Source: Opisthorchis felineus (Eukaryota; Platyhelminthes; Trematoda; Opisthorchiida; Opisthorchiidae). Taken from it: a stretch of 64,000 nt of DNA. Position numbers and translations under genes: made by a program. Location of the stretch: assembly GCA_004794785.1 (NCBI GenBank), contig SJOL01007002.1:214600-278599 (forward strand), given 5' to 3'. Positions 44,766 through 57,967 of this stretch are shown here, piece by piece. The notes beneath the pieces are model-generated. The model was given only the letters and a program-made list of their open reading frames with translations. It had not been told where the DNA came from and did no database searches. Every line of letters begins with the position of its first letter. The first letter of the stretch is position 1.

Positions 44766-47700
44766 ACTGAATCACGGGATCTGCCACACCTGCCGACCGG
44801 CTCCTGGAGTGATGACTTATCAGTATTCTTCTTCCTTGTGAGTTCAGCATCTGCTTTGTTTAAAAGATACAGCAAATCTTGTTCGTGTTAAATATGATCA
44901 GTATAAGTGGATGATGAATAGCATTCGTTGGAGACAATAACAGCAAAACAGCTTCATTTTGATTTCCGAAACATGTCAATGCATTCCTAAAGAAAGACCT
45001 AATAAATCAGTTCCCTATTGTGATGAAAGCTAAGGGTACATTAACATGGGCGGGAAAGGAAAAATTGAGTGAATCAGTCGAAACAATGAGAGAATGAAAC
45101 CTGAAAGAATGTATGTGAAACCAAGTGCGGTACAGAGCTCAGCGTTTATCGAGTTTAACTCTAGACCTGAAAGTTTGTTGCACGAGGAATTGTTCCGTCC
45201 AATATATTCCTCTTTAAAGTTTCCACCTCTGATCGGTTGACAGGCAAGCCACTGTTCTTTCAGTTATTGTCAGCTCTAATTCAATCGATTTCAGGTTAAC
45301 TCGTCGAATTCGTATTCTCAACCTTCATACTGCGACCGGTTGCATATCAGCTGAGAAGATAAGCACTAACTGATCGACCTGCAATCTAGTGTAATTGTGA
45401 ACAAATACATGCTTCAGTTAACCACACGGACTGAGGTTTGGATATTGCCCAGGGGGTTGCCCACTATAGATTGAACTCAAGTAGGCAGGTAGGACTGGCC
45501 CAAATCCTTTAGCCATTTACATAAATTCCAAGTTTGAATGGATCTCGTCGATACAGATAAGCTGCAAATGAGTCATTTATCGAACCTTGCATTCATATTT
45601 AATCACAGAGTATGTACTTTGGGTGTAACCAGGGCTAGCTGGATGTGAACTGAACGACTGATTACGCATGACTGCACAGAGGAATCGGAGTAATATGTTG
45701 TCTGTTATCGCGAATATTCTGCAGGTACACATCTCAGCGTTCCGTTGATCTAATGACTTTAAGGCAAGCTACCTGACAAATTTTTCGCTTGGCAATGGAA
45801 GCTTGGTTTCATGGATGCATGTCACCAGTATTGGTCTCAATGCCATTATTGTCCACTGCGTGGTTTGAAGCAGGATTTATGATTAAAGTAATATATCACA
45901 ATTTTAAACCTATTTTTGAGCAACTGCTGACGGATCCAATGAAGTTGGGATTGATGGAGATGTGACCTAGACTTCCCTGTGCATCCAAGTTGTTAAACCG
46001 AACAACTGACCGATGAAGTTAGTTCCTTTGGTCTACCTTTTTCAGGTAGCAGGCAAAGTAGAACGTATGATCTCATCGTTTTCATTTGCATTTCTGCAGA
46101 GAGAGAGAGAGTGTGTGGGGTCCTAATAAAATTATTAGAATTCACGTCTCAATATGTAACCTCCTTTGGTGTGCTAATCCAAGTCTGAAAAACTTTACGT
46201 ACGTATATACCTATACTTACTGGTACACTTATAAGAGCAAAGCACATATGATTGAGGAAATACTGCCTCAAATTGCCCCTAAATTTTGCGAGGTTCTTCG
46301 TACTCTGCAAGCACTAATGGCCAAAATTAGGTCCCACTTACCTGATCCTGACTGTCAATTACTAGCTGAAACAGCTTGCTTGTTATGCCGAATCATTTTT
46401 CCCATAAATGCTTTAATATCCCGAGAGAACTGCATGAAGAAATAAGCTCAGGAATGAAAACATTTTTTTTAATGTTCTTACAAATACATTCGAGTAGAAA
46501 GCCGCACATAACCTGAACAAAAATATGGTTGAGCGTCAGAAACTACGAATTTCGTTAATAGTTATTACGCGCGACACAAACAGACCAGTGGATCAATAAT
46601 CTGGCCACGTCAGCTGATTTTAAACCACCTGTTGACCGGATAAAAACAAGCGTAGTATTACACAGTTAGCTGATATACTGATGGCCTAGTGTTAGTGTTT
46701 TTAAAAATAATGGTGAGTTACGGTTGAGAGGAGTACTGAGAACTGTACTACTGGCCTATGAGCTCGGCGATTCGGTTCCAAACGCTTCACCACTGAGAGA
46801 GGTGAAATCATTAGTGCGTTATGTGTGAAATCAGTGGTCAACAGTGGAAGTATACGTGACTATCGGACAGTAATCAGTTGAACCAGCCTTTGTACATGTA
46901 TGTATCTGCTTGCGGTTAATCGAGGATTTGACCAGTAAGGGACTCAGCTCATTCGGTTTGCACTCTCTTGGTGGAAAACGTGGATGTAATGAACATTATG
47001 GTACACTGTCCTACAACAGGCCATGCTATACCGTTCTATGGTGTACTATTTTACTATGTTCCGTATTGGGGTTTACCACACCATACCGTAATATGCTATA
47101 CTGCATGCCATTCTAAACTTTTCTGTACCAAGCTGTTTCCCACCGGTTTGTGAGAAACCTCCGCCAAAACCTTTGTAGAGAAAGTTACTGCGTGATTTAG
47201 TTTCTTTAACCGTCCCGATCCTCTGTGTGTCAGCGAAGTACCATTGCTGAACACTGATGTTATGCTGTCGACGAAGATGCTGACGATAATGACCGGAAAG
47301 AGGACAGGAAGCACTTTACACCTAGAGTGCAACTAAATCACTTGTACATAATGGTATCACTTGCGACACAATCCCCGAACCGGAACTTACTATTACAAAA
47401 CGAGTCCAGATAAGAAACTTGATGGTCGCGTTCTGGCTGGATGCAGTGCGTTAGTTGTTTTATTTGTGGAACGTCGGGGTGATTTACCTGATGATATCTC
47501 TGGGGGACTGTTCACTCCTTCGTGCTTCTTAGCACTGCAGGACAATACTCCCGGTCGGTGTTTCTTCCAAACGAAAAGTACTTTCCTTTGAATCTCCACC
47601 AATACCTACTTGCAAAATTGTTACAACGTCATGCACCCTTTCTTTTTTACCGGAATCGAGCACACTTTGAACAGGGGTAAAAAGCAGACACCCTCTATAG

Positions 47701-50350
47701 AAATAATAACTGTTTGACAGGATAGCACTTCAACCAACGAATCCATCCAGTTCTAGGACAGGAAATAACCGGCTCACCACAAGAATACATCTACTCCCCA
47801 AAATAACTGCACAACCAGAAGGATTTAGAAAAAACGATTTTCGTAATTATTAACAATTACTCGCTGCAAAACAGCGGGTAGGCAGTATGGCTTGCTTTAC
47901 GGTACTTTCGCCTTCGTTTCTGCTATAATTCCAACCGCAAACTGTCCATCGGTAAAACTGTTTGCATGTGCACTCAGTGACCTTGACCAGTAGACAAGCC
48001 CACACGTTCAAAGTTCTCTGTGTACTGTAAACCGAAAGGATGATAATGAGACTGAGATACTATCTATAACCAGCGGTTTATTTCCAACGTGAGGCTCACG
48101 TCCCAATCAAGTGCACACGGTCACGTCGTTCCGATCCAGAAAAACCACATTCAATCAGCACCTGTGGCTTACTGAAACCCGGAAATTTTGGTGAGGGGTG
48201 AGAAAAAGAACTGGCCAGCACGCTCCAACTGTTTTTTTCTCTCAAAAATAAAACCAGATCGAAAAAGTTTTGTTCCCCACATAAAATGCTATTTTTATCT
48301 ATGTGCGTAACGGGCTACGGAAGCTGGCACGATCAGAATGACAACAGTGAGAACACTGTAACTGAAGTAATGAAATAATTTCATCAAAACATCATCACAA
48401 TCAATAGAAATTGATAATTGTGGCATCACTGAGACGTCATAGTGATACGTTGACTGGTGAATTTGAATTTCGAGTTGCATTGGACATCATAGAGGAGTGC
48501 CCGCCTATTCCCCAAATTCCAATCAGATCAGTTCATCAGGATTGAGGGAGCAACCCACTTCAACATCAGTCGGAACCGCGGGTTCCATGTAAGTGCTTTG
48601 CTAGTTTTACATTTCGATTGGTAGTGTTTCCTTTAGTGGGAAGGATGTGAGCCTGTCCGATCGAGCCTCCGTTTCTCCAATTTCATCTAGACCGATCCAC
48701 AGGTTTAATCGATATCATATGTTTTATCTATCGACCAGTGAGTAGCGCCGTATGCAAACTACCTTCATTTTTCGTATCTTTCGCTGGATACTCGCACCTC
48801 TGAGGTGGCACTCGGCGTAGTTCTACGGCACAGGGTCAGTTGGTGCACTTTTCTGATCGTCTGTGCCTTATCATGGGTGTAAACACGCACATACCATGTG
48901 GTGCACGCATCATCGCGTGCGGAGCCGCGGCTTTTTCTCCGTCCATGGGAATGTAGGTGAGTGCCCGACAAGACCTCATTAACCCGGTCGTTCGTGAGTG
49001 ACAATGCGCCGGTGCAATTGATCCCACTCCTCGAATTTTGTAGAATGCCTTGGAGTGGAAACTTTGATGGCTTTCGTACGATCGTTTCAGAGTTACAAAA
49101 TATACGATACCTTGTGGTTTCCGTATTTTTGGGACAGAAAATGTGCAACGATCACATCACGTGACTCTCGTACAAACACATGGGTCATGATAACTGGCAA
49201 ATGATTGCAGCACAAACCAGATACTATTGCAGACCGTAAAATGCAGTTAGGGGCATGATGAAATTACGGAATTTTTGTACCGTCCGTTGAATTGGTATCC
49301 GAACTGATGGCGCCACGAAAGATGATGTCAATGCAAATGGAGGGACCTGATGTTGCGCCGCATTCTAGAAACCGTGATAGTGGTTTGAGGGTTTTCACTT
49401 TGAAAACTTATGTACCAACCTGCATGACTACCATTGGTGTTTCAGAAATGTTTGTGTGTTCCTACTTGACATGTGGAATTTGTGCCTCTGTCAGGGTATA
49501 AGTGAGTACTTCCGGTCCAGGCTTTTCACAGTTTCAATGGTTTGTATTAGAAAATAGTTCAGTAAAACTACTCTACTCTGAGTAGGTTTGCCACACGATC
49601 TTTGGTAAAACAATGCATAAGGGAGCAGATCTGCATTGATTCGAGAGAAATGCGGTTAAAACACATGAGAACTGGTTTGCTACCGTTGAGGTTGTAAACT
49701 GCAGGGCTTATTGCCTCTCTGGCTAAATTTTGAGGGTTTGTATAGTACCCATGTCATGAAGGACCGAAGCTCGGGTGATAACCGTCGTTCTAAGTGAATT
49801 CGAACAGTGTTCCAGGTTACTGTTTAATCATAAGCGAAATGTGTGTATTATTTGGACAGTAGGATTAAACGATTGGAACTGGAACAATTCTCCTTAAGTA
49901 TTCCATACAGCATAGTTCTGTTTCATCGAACTGTAAGCTTTTTTATGGGCCTGCCTATCGTTTTATAGAAGGACTGAAAATATTAAACGCTTAAATGTAT
50001 CCTCATTTACCGTCTTCTTGAAGACCAGAAACAGAAAATGCAAGGGACTGATTTGGAGAAAGACGTCTTAGAAGAAGGCATGCCATCAATGGTTTTTCAG
50101 TCAGGTGAAATGCCCTCTAAGGTATATGTGACACGTGCAAATACCAACAACTTAAGAATGGACCAACAAATCTCAATGCACTTCAAAGCGTAGTGAGCAC
50201 TAATACAGTCAAAACTCGCACATCAGGCACAAGTGTCCGTCACACAAGGTCAGGTGTGAAAGTCAGTGGAAAGAATGAATGGCATGTACCACGCACAAGT
50301 GTCGCAAGTACGTAGAGAGCCCAAAGTGGCGAGCAAACACAAGCCACTGG

Positions 50351-50681
50351 CTATGACCCTAGGAATCCCCAGTCCAACAACAACTTTGGTGAACTGAAGA
50401 AAGGAAAGTCCTTTATCAGCAGTCCGCGCGCCAAGAAGTCATCAACAAAATCGGTGGCACAGGTCTGAAGTGAACATTCGTCACTTCCGTACTTATCCTT
50501 CTGATTCCACACAATCATTCCAGGCGCATCCTTCCGAACAAGGATCAGGTCGCACTTGATGAAAGACATAAAAGTAAGTTGTTTTAGTGCCTCGGAGATG
50601 GTTTCCGAATACCCTGGCAACCCGAATTTGACGTGCACACCGAACAACTCAATTAGATAAAACAATCGATTTGCTTCGTAT
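50351..50681 (-). CDS. Candidate exon, unknown product, ends in stop
   Basis: An acceptor with a fair pyrimidine tract (ttctgatttcag|A) at 50,681 opens a frame of 109 codons that reaches TAG at 50,351. It starts YEANRLFYLIELFGVHVKF and later has DLILVRKDAPG and FVDDFLARGLLIKDFPFF. The mix of hydrophobic and charged residues and the codon use look protein-like, but frames of this length are expected by chance in a window this size. I recognise no family, no poly(A) signal follows closely, and no upstream partner exon with phase 2 was identified. Confidence 0.3.
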
Positions 50682-53629
50682 CTGAAATCAGAATGAGCAC
50701 ACTACTCGATTCGCAAGTTACGTCTTAACGGATAGTGGTAAGAATGTACCAGAAAACTGAATTTTCGATCTGTGTTACATTACAAGAAATCCATTTACAT
50801 GCGATACGACCTGACCTATGAGGTCCTTACTACTCGAAAATTAAGCTTTTCAAAAAGGTAATTCATGCTCCTGGATTTGCGCTTTTAGCTACAAGAATGT
50901 TTTCCGGTACGTCCACTCTTCAGGGTGAAAAAATCGACTTCGTGCATTGACACCTGCTGAGTGACCGGAATAATGTAGTTTTTTTATATTTTCAAGCTGA
51001 AAATAGAATTCCCGACTAAAGAAAGGCATTTCACAGCTTCTTCTATACAGAGACACCTAAGAGCTTTAGTTGAGTAAGGTGAATGGCTAGAATGCATAAA
51101 AAACGGGTTTATTACTTTACTACATAATATCGACGTCTGGTGAGTAGTCTAGTATTGAGTATGTTCTACCAGGGTGTCTCTAGATAAAATTTTGTGTTAA
51201 GGTGGCCCATGTAGTGGGCGCACAACTGGGTCCAAAACCAGGTGCTGCGTGGAAATGCAGGTGCAGTTGTACACTGCGACCACGGAGCGTAGGCTACAGG
51301 GCGTAGGCAGATGGAATGCGTCTAATGGAGGACAAATGGGAAGCGCATGCCCGAAAATGCTGCCTACAGAGGTACGTGACAGTAATGAACGGGAGCTAGA
51401 AGTGTTCACCTAGACAGCGTTACAAAATGTTCAGTGTGCTCACTCTTCTAAGAAAAGAACTCTTGAACAGTCTGGCCTGAGTTGGATTCGTGAAGGCTGT
51501 TTCAAGATAACCTATTATTGAAGGTCAGTTAAAATATCAGATAGCATACAGCAGAACTTTTGTGTGTCCAGCGTGTTGCGGGCGCTTTTAGAAGAACGTA
51601 TTCGGGAAAACGCTTTAGTGTTCATCTTTTCCGAAATACGATGATGGGGAACCCATACGACGCGTTTGTGGCTTTAAAGTAAACTGACCTGACTTGTGTC
51701 AAGGACTATCGATCCATTCACACACATAAGATTGCGTTTAGCAATCCGTTTTTACAAGCTACGTGGTTAGGACCATTGAATGGGAGTACAATTACCGAGT
51801 CATAGATGTCCAAACGCCGTCAAGTTATAGCTTTTTCCAGCTTCCGACCAACAACTGTACTTTCTGCCAGTACTTTGTGTGAATTTCACATATGAGTAAT
51901 TTCGCTTACTTGGGCAAAACTCTTTCTGGGTGACAAGAATATAGTCCAGTCACCAAAACTCATCAACTGTCCTGAAAGGTTCGCAAATTCCGGGTTTTAG
52001 TTCCACCACCAATGTTAAGTTCATGGTGCCCAAGGTTTAACTCCAGTTCCTTTTCTCGGTAGATCACTACCGATTTGTTTAACCAGGCCAGGTGCTGTTC
52101 AGCTCACAGCTCCCCCCACTGAACAACAGGCAAAACAAGTTGAAGTCCCGAAAGTAGTCTGACAGGATTGGCTAGTAAGTCAATGAGTAAGTCCTCACAC
52201 ATTCAAGACCCCGAGAGCGTAGCTGACTTATAAAACGGATAAATAATCCAAATCCAGCAGTTTTTCCAAGATCTGGGCTCCCAGCTCCCGGTTTGCTGCA
52301 GACGCAGGTCTGAAAGGTCGTCAAGCCGGCAAAGGTGAAAATGTTTTCTACGACCATCAACCACGTTATTATGCAGGCTGTGCAAGTCGCCAGGAGTTCC
52401 GACACAAATGCAGTCCCTTCGAACAGCCTACCATCTCTAAGAGGTATCCAGTAAGGCATGATCGCGTGAAAACTCGATAGAATTTCTTGGCTCCAGGCAG
52501 ATTATTTACCAAGGACAACAGACTTCTAACAGAGTGGTTAGTCTCTCGGTTAAACCGGTTTCAGCATAAAGATGGGGGGTGGAGGTCAAAAATTTGCGTT
52601 GATCTTTTGAAAATGTTTACAACTTGTTTCTTTTTAAGAATCCGCATTTGCTGTTTTGGGCTATTGGCTAATATTAAGGTGTCTGATTTTCTTTGCACCT
52701 GAAGTAGCTGCGAGGATTTTTAGTACCCGTTTAGAGCCATATATCAAACTGTGCGTGTAAAATCAGCTCAACAAACGAGGATACACGTATGCTTGGACGT
52801 AAATGAAGGGTCTATGACAAGATAAGGTGCGGAAATTGACGACCAACAATTAGTTATTGGACATTCAACTGGTGTTTGTGGGGACTGTGAATGTTCGGGG
52901 GGAGGGGGTGTGTACAAGGCTGCGAAAAAGCCTTGCAAAATGGTGACAGCATATTACGCTGCCAACTTCAGCCGCGTCCTGGATGCGGTACACGAAATCA
53001 TTTTCTCAGTTCGCAACACCTGATGGGCTATGGATGCCAGCAGAAAGGCGCACGGGACGTCATGAAGTTTACCTTACCTTATTGTGCAAAACGATGAGTC
53101 ACCGAACATCGGGTATCTGATTTTTCATCAACCTAATGCAATTGGCAAGATAAGTAGGTAGTTGCATCAAATCGGCTGTCAGCGAGGCTAAACGCGCAAA
53201 CACATCATACTTTGTATGAGTGGGCTGACGCTGATTTGACGTTATCAGCCTTTCCGGAAGGCTTACAAATGTCTTCCAGCTAGGGTTGGTTAGTTGTGCC
53301 GACCTCCGGCACTGTCAGTATCGAATAGTAAAACGGGTGTCAGGATAGCCTCATGTCACATCCAAGATATTGTGTGCGCGTGGATTTAGTCAAGAAGAAA
53401 TCTAAAGTGATCTAATAAAGCTGTCCAAAAAGGTGTTTGAATGAACTGGTTGAAAGATCGGTCGACAGATGACGGATGACCAGAATGAGTTGCCCGTTCC
53501 CCTAGTTTTTCAATCAATCGAACTGAAAACTGTGCGCACAAGGAAACGAGAATAGGAATAAACAACGATATCTCGTGCCAACTGAAACATGAGGTAGCCT
53601 TTGTGCAGCACATTCATTTGAAGAATACC
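50682..53629. other. No gene recognised
   Basis: No supported exon or clear repeat. Hydrophobic minus-strand open frames near 52,172-52,459 lack convincing splice sites. Confidence 0.5.
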
Positions 53630-53695
53630 TTAATCAAGAGATTCAGTTGAGTCTCTCGTGAAAACCAAATTGATTTTCAAATGAGTGCACCTGTC
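53630..53695. repeat. Single arm of the palindromic repeat family
   Basis: GAGATTCAGTTGAGTCTCTC and AAAACCAAATTGATTTTCAA match the right arm of 2,551-2,640, with a deletion of about 13 bases. Confidence 0.65.
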
Positions 53696-54153
53696 GCAAT
53701 CTTCAGTTCTTTCGAACGGAACGAGCGCAATATATGAACTTTTGTGAAACAGATAAACTGTTGAGCTGGTCACATGAAGACAAATAGGTGGTACGCACGG
53801 ACGCCTGTTGCTATGATGACAAATAGTAAGGTGAGTTAAAATTTGGCAGCAAGTTTCCAATGGCTACCGGATGAGCCGAGAAATAACGAAACAACTCGAC
53901 TGTCATCGATTGCATTACCTAGTTAGCACTGTTTTATGTACAAGGCATATTTTCTTACCAACAAAGTGTGTAACTGGTTTTTAATTTTTGGTGAAGCACA
54001 GTTTTCTTGCCAGCAGTCGCCGGGTTGCAAACAACATCAATGTTCGAAAAGTTTTTCGACCAATCGAAAAGCATTCATCCATTTACTGAAAGCCCGAAGG
54101 CGACAGAATATTTGTACTATCTAGTCGCTTCTGTATAAGAATACTATTGGCAG

Positions 54154-54408
54154 ACGAGAATGTTTTTATAACGGAGTTAGTTATTCATATTGGTTCTCCG
54201 AGGAGGCGGATGATAATAAAACTGTCATACCATACGGTTCAAGGGGTGGCGTACCTCGTCTTTTGTTTTAATGAAACTCAAGGGAAACGTGCTTCACAGC
54301 GCCAAATTTCTATACCAGTTTTATGTCGAGATGCTCTGATGTTGTTTAATGGATGCCTGAATAAAAAACCGCACATACCAGTTCCTTCAGGTCGTCCTTA
54401 CTATGCCG
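54154..54408 (+). CDS. Candidate exon, unknown product
   Basis: Acceptor actattggcag|AC and donor GCCG|gtaggc bound an 85-codon open frame, phase 1/1, beginning ENVFITELVIHIGSPRRR and containing SIPVLCRDALMLFNGC. An earlier donor, TCAG|gtcgtc, ends at 54,390. It could join an exon starting GT at 56,188. The family was not recognised; chance cannot be excluded. Confidence 0.25.
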
Positions 54409-55531
54409 GTAGGCGCGCTAAACTGAATACTAAACCGTCGAATTGAATACTTCATTGGCGTTCATGTGCAGTTGGTTGCGCGGAGCAGTCGACTGAGAAG
54501 GATATGTTTATCACTACTAAATACGCTCCTATATAACACGATCTTTTAGTGGATATTCCGAATTTCCACAGAGTCATCAATCACTTGTGAGCTTGTAGAC
54601 CACGATCTGTCCATTTACGTCTGAGCACAAATACTTTACTCTTCAACCTCTACAGCAGTCTGTGTTGTTAGAATCGGTCAATGTAACGATAGGACACTGT
54701 GAAGATGGACTGTCTCTAATTAGCTATCCTTGATAATGGCCAGTTATCCTTTGGATTCAGAACCATTAGGAATCGAGAATTTTAGATTAGAGCTCACTCT
54801 AGAGAGAAGGGATTCGGTAAACGATGTGTCCCGTTATTTTATCGCTGAGCTGGAAGATTTCGTTGCAAACATTTGATCACCGATTGAAGTGGCCTCGTCA
54901 ATTCACCTTTAGGGAGCAGAGTGAAGCGGAGCGGTGGGTCACTGAAGGTGCCTAGAATAGTGGTGCATGTGGTTTGACCAGGGCTGACCTCTGATAAAGA
55001 CTGGCTGTTCGGTCAGGTGGTTCTATTTGTTGGTGCAGTACCCGCGTCCTGATTATTCGGTGATCGCATGGGCTTTGGGGTTGGTCTCTCTTGCCCTCGT
55101 CCCATGGTCATCATTGGATTGACCTATGTCCTTGATCTCTCTGGGTTCCAAGTTGGGATTCGAAGGACTTTCCTGTGTCCTGGTTTGTTGATCTAATAGT
55201 CGGAACTCTTTGACTATTCCGGTTCGGATGTTGTTCCCTTGTGCCTAGTGGTACACTAATTGGGTCTAGCTCAACGCGCCGGCTGATTGAATCCGTCGTG
55301 AAGTACTATGCTTCCGGAAATTCCCTACCAGTCTTCTCTCCAGTAGTACATCCTATTTGGGTTCACTTAGAAGTTCAACTAAATCCCTCCTGACTAGGTG
55401 CACACCTAGTAGTATTTCGAAACTGACCGGGAGGTAATTTCTGGTTTCCGGCTGGTGTTTCCCTCTTTTTGGGGAGGTAGGGAATCACAGTGTTTTGGGG
55501 ACTTATCAACTTTATTGTGTATGCAACTTAC
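54409..55531. other. No gene recognised
   Basis: A T- and G-rich stretch at about 55,000-55,500 has the look of transposon or LTR-type sequence, but I found no second copy or terminal repeat to support that. Confidence 0.4.
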
Positions 55532-55642
55532 CAAGTAAGTGAGAGTTTTCCTCTGCTTTTAATATGCGTACAATCGCAGAATAAAATACAGTATAGATCA
55601 ATAAAATGGTCTGTACAAACAAACTCATAAATCCACTATATC
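55532..55642 (-). CDS. Candidate exon with a membrane segment
   Basis: Acceptor tcgctgtctag|GA and a consensus donor CTTG|gtaagt enclose 37 codons, phase 1/1. The residues GYSGF then MSLFVQTILLIYTVFYSAIV form one transmembrane-length hydrophobic run followed by basic RILK. The donor matches the consensus perfectly. Family not recognised, and neighbouring exons of the same gene were not found with confidence. Confidence 0.4.
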
Positions 55643-56183
55643 CTAGACAGCGATAAATGAAGCAGATGCAAAAACTACCGCGTCGGTTTTCGCCACCCTG
55701 TTTAGATGTAAATTTTTGCATCCAACTAATAATATTTGTTTTTTTTTGTTTCGTTCTGGTGGATTTCTCGGGTAGAAAAGATATACCACCTGGGTGCGGT
55801 CGTTATAGGCAAGCGCCACGGGTGGGAAGTTAGCACGACAAGGAGTAGAGAGTTCTGAATCCGATGGATGCGCGAATATGGACAAGAAATGGTAGTGGGT
55901 TTGTGCAACAAGAGTGGAGATATGCAGAATAAACCGAATACCTAAAACCATAGACAGATTTTAGTTTTTGAGTGAAATTTGGGCAGCTGAAATAAATATG
56001 AATCAATAATGGTCTAAGGTGGTTCACACGCTCCATTGTGATTTGTAAACAGGAACCCTGTTGTTGAATTTTGATATGTGAACGTCGTAAAAACTGAATG
56101 TAGATCAAAGTGTATGTGAGTACGCTTGTGTGGCAAACTCTCTGGTGTCCTACCGAATGAGAGTCCCTATACTATGTTCACAG
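55643..56183. other. No gene recognised
   Basis: Minus-strand open frames here overlap in two frames and lack clear splice borders; nothing is supported. Confidence 0.4.
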
Positions 56184-56320
56184 TCAGGTATGAACAAGGA
56201 AGTTTTTACGGGTAATACTGTCAGGGCGGCGTCTTACAAACTGGTTTGGACAACATCATCCACCGCTCTAGAGGCTTATTTTTATCGCGTGAAATTGGTG
56301 GTATCAGCGAACAGGTTCCA
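56184..56320 (+). CDS. Candidate exon, unknown product
   Basis: Acceptor ctatgttcacag|TCA (or gtcag|GT four bases on) and a consensus donor TTCCA|gtaagg bound 45 codons including GNTVRAASYKLVWTTSS and ALEAYFYRVKLVVSANRF. With the second acceptor it would follow the 54,154-54,408 candidate in phase. Function not recognised. Confidence 0.3.
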
Positions 56321-57708
56321 GTAAGGGTGACAGATGCATCGAATGGAATTCCATCGTGGGTGGTGTTTTCGCGTGCACTCTTCCGTGTTTACGAGCAAAG
56401 CCATTTCGGTGAGTGTGTTCTTCGAGCAAGAGAGACGAGAAGAAGATTTTCCAAACCGGAAAACACTGCGTTTCATAGTACCAGGTAAATTGTTGACAGG
56501 CATATGAATGCAGACATACCAATCGTTGCTTCCCTGCATATGGTAGATGTGCATTCGGTTGCACCAGTTCACTATGGACCCTCGTTCCAGAACAAACGAA
56601 CTCTCTTTCACTACAACCGGTTTGTAGAATCTTTCTATGGTATCTGGACTGTACCAATGTCCAGCCGACTTCGTACGCCACAAGCATATGCCCATCGTTG
56701 GCGCCGGCATTGTCCTTACGTATACCGAGAAGCATTGGGAAACACTGTGGTGTGACGTTAGCTCGTATAGCATCATAATCATTCGTAGAGTAAAATGTTA
56801 GCTCAGTTCGCGTCTTGGCAGTTGTTCCTATGCAGTTATTTACGATTGCATGTGATGAACTTTGACTCAAGTATCAGTTCCTAAACGGTTAGGATGGTCA
56901 TTTACCCTCCGTTTCATACTGGATCTGGGTGTTCCCCAGGAAGCCTGTGTTACGCTGGTCAAAGGTTGCCACCGCGTTTACGGTATGAAATTACTTGATA
57001 TTATGATCTTTTCCTCTGGAAGAATCATCTGGAGGAACTGGTCAAAGGTAGTTCCTTCCACGAAGTGAAATGCTTTGAGACGGAAGCTGCCGGATATATA
57101 TCCCTTGGTGGTTTTTTCAGGGAGTTGATCCAGCCTGAAGAAGTCCATTCATTGGGTTTTTTCGACCGCTCTTATGAAAACAAAGATGAAATTGACTGAG
57201 TTCACTTCATATTTGTTGGCTTTTTCCGATTCCTTGTTCTGCGGAGCCACTCAGTATGCTCTCAGCAGTGCCCAGAGGCACTGGTTTGTTTGCGTCGTGA
57301 TCGCTCTCACTCTTAGGCTTTAACTGCTTTGCAAGTTGAGAAGTTTCAGAACTTCAAATCCTGGATTACTGCAAGCATGCCATGAAAATTCACGAATCCT
57401 CCATGCTTGATAATTATGAGATCCTTAGGGAGGGTCCGCGATCTTTCAGATGGAGAATTTCTGTCTTTTCATCATTGTTTAATCGATTCTATGGTTACAC
57501 CAACTCTAGATTAAATTAGGAATGACATCCGTGATCTTGGATTGCCATTTTTAGGTTCAGATCCAAACCCCATATTGGCGCCTTTACATCGGCTGCTACC
57601 TCCGTCCTGGTGGTTCAGATACACAATGCTGTTGCAGGAATGATCAGATTTCAACTGTATACATTCAGGTAAGATGCTTTCTTGACGACATTGAATTTCA
57701 AGTTTCAG
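56321..57708. other. No gene recognised, possible decayed coding fragment
   Basis: The plus-strand frame ending in TGA near 57,200 reads DLFLWKNHLEELVKG and GYISLGGFFRELIQPEE, protein-like but with stops on both sides and no splice sites; it may be a dead transposon or pseudogene. A 188-codon minus-strand frame (56,304-56,870) overlaps open plus-strand frames and was not accepted. Confidence 0.35.
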
Positions 57709-57967
57709 TGAACAATTTTCTTCCCATTACTTCTTCGGGTGTGACTAAAAGATACAATCGTGCTTTGGGTTTCCTTATATCATACGTCTCGCACGAGAGG
57801 CAGACTGGTTCATTGGTTAATTGCCACCACTTGACTGGCATTCAACGGAGTACTAATTACCAATTTTCTCAAATCATTAACCCACGCCGACTCATGTCCG
57901 ATGAAATAAAATTTAGCTCTCCGCAAGTAAAAATTGCCCACACTAACTGGAGTGAAACATTGAACCG
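57709..57967 (+). CDS. Candidate exon, unknown product
   Basis: Acceptor aatttcaagtttcag|TG and donor AACCG|gtaatg bound 86 codons, phase 1 to 2, containing KRYNRALGFLISYVSHERQ and FSQIINPRRLMSDEIKF. The residue mix looks coding. Not recognised as any family, and the exon after it was not found. Confidence 0.3.

Larger units (their letters stand above)
41337..50350. other. Collagen upstream flank, no gene recognised
   Basis: No exon could be supported on either strand. The stretch holds two family A SINEs and a weak tRNA-like segment, plus scattered short open frames that do not link into a gene. The collagen promoter and 5' leader are presumably at its left end. Confidence 0.5.

Noticed and set aside
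46086..46445. Plus-strand frame ending LPDPDCQLLAETACLLCRI and a stop
   Set aside because: Looks protein-like, but only a poor acceptor precedes it and no poly(A) signal or partner exon was found; family not recognised.
47361..47591. Plus-strand frame with DLPDDISGGLFTPSCF, resembling the GGVFTP motif of [29 protein letters not shown] proteins
   Set aside because: A single short motif, no convincing acceptor or donor, and no other part of that protein was found nearby.
48295..48453. Minus-strand frame ending in a hydrophobic run [25 protein letters not shown] and a stop
   Set aside because: A possible membrane-anchored protein end, but the acceptor is weak and nothing links it to other exons.
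56304..56870. 188-codon minus-strand open frame, the longest in the right half
   Set aside because: Opposite strand and a second minus frame are also open here, no family resemblance, no splice sites; compatible with chance.
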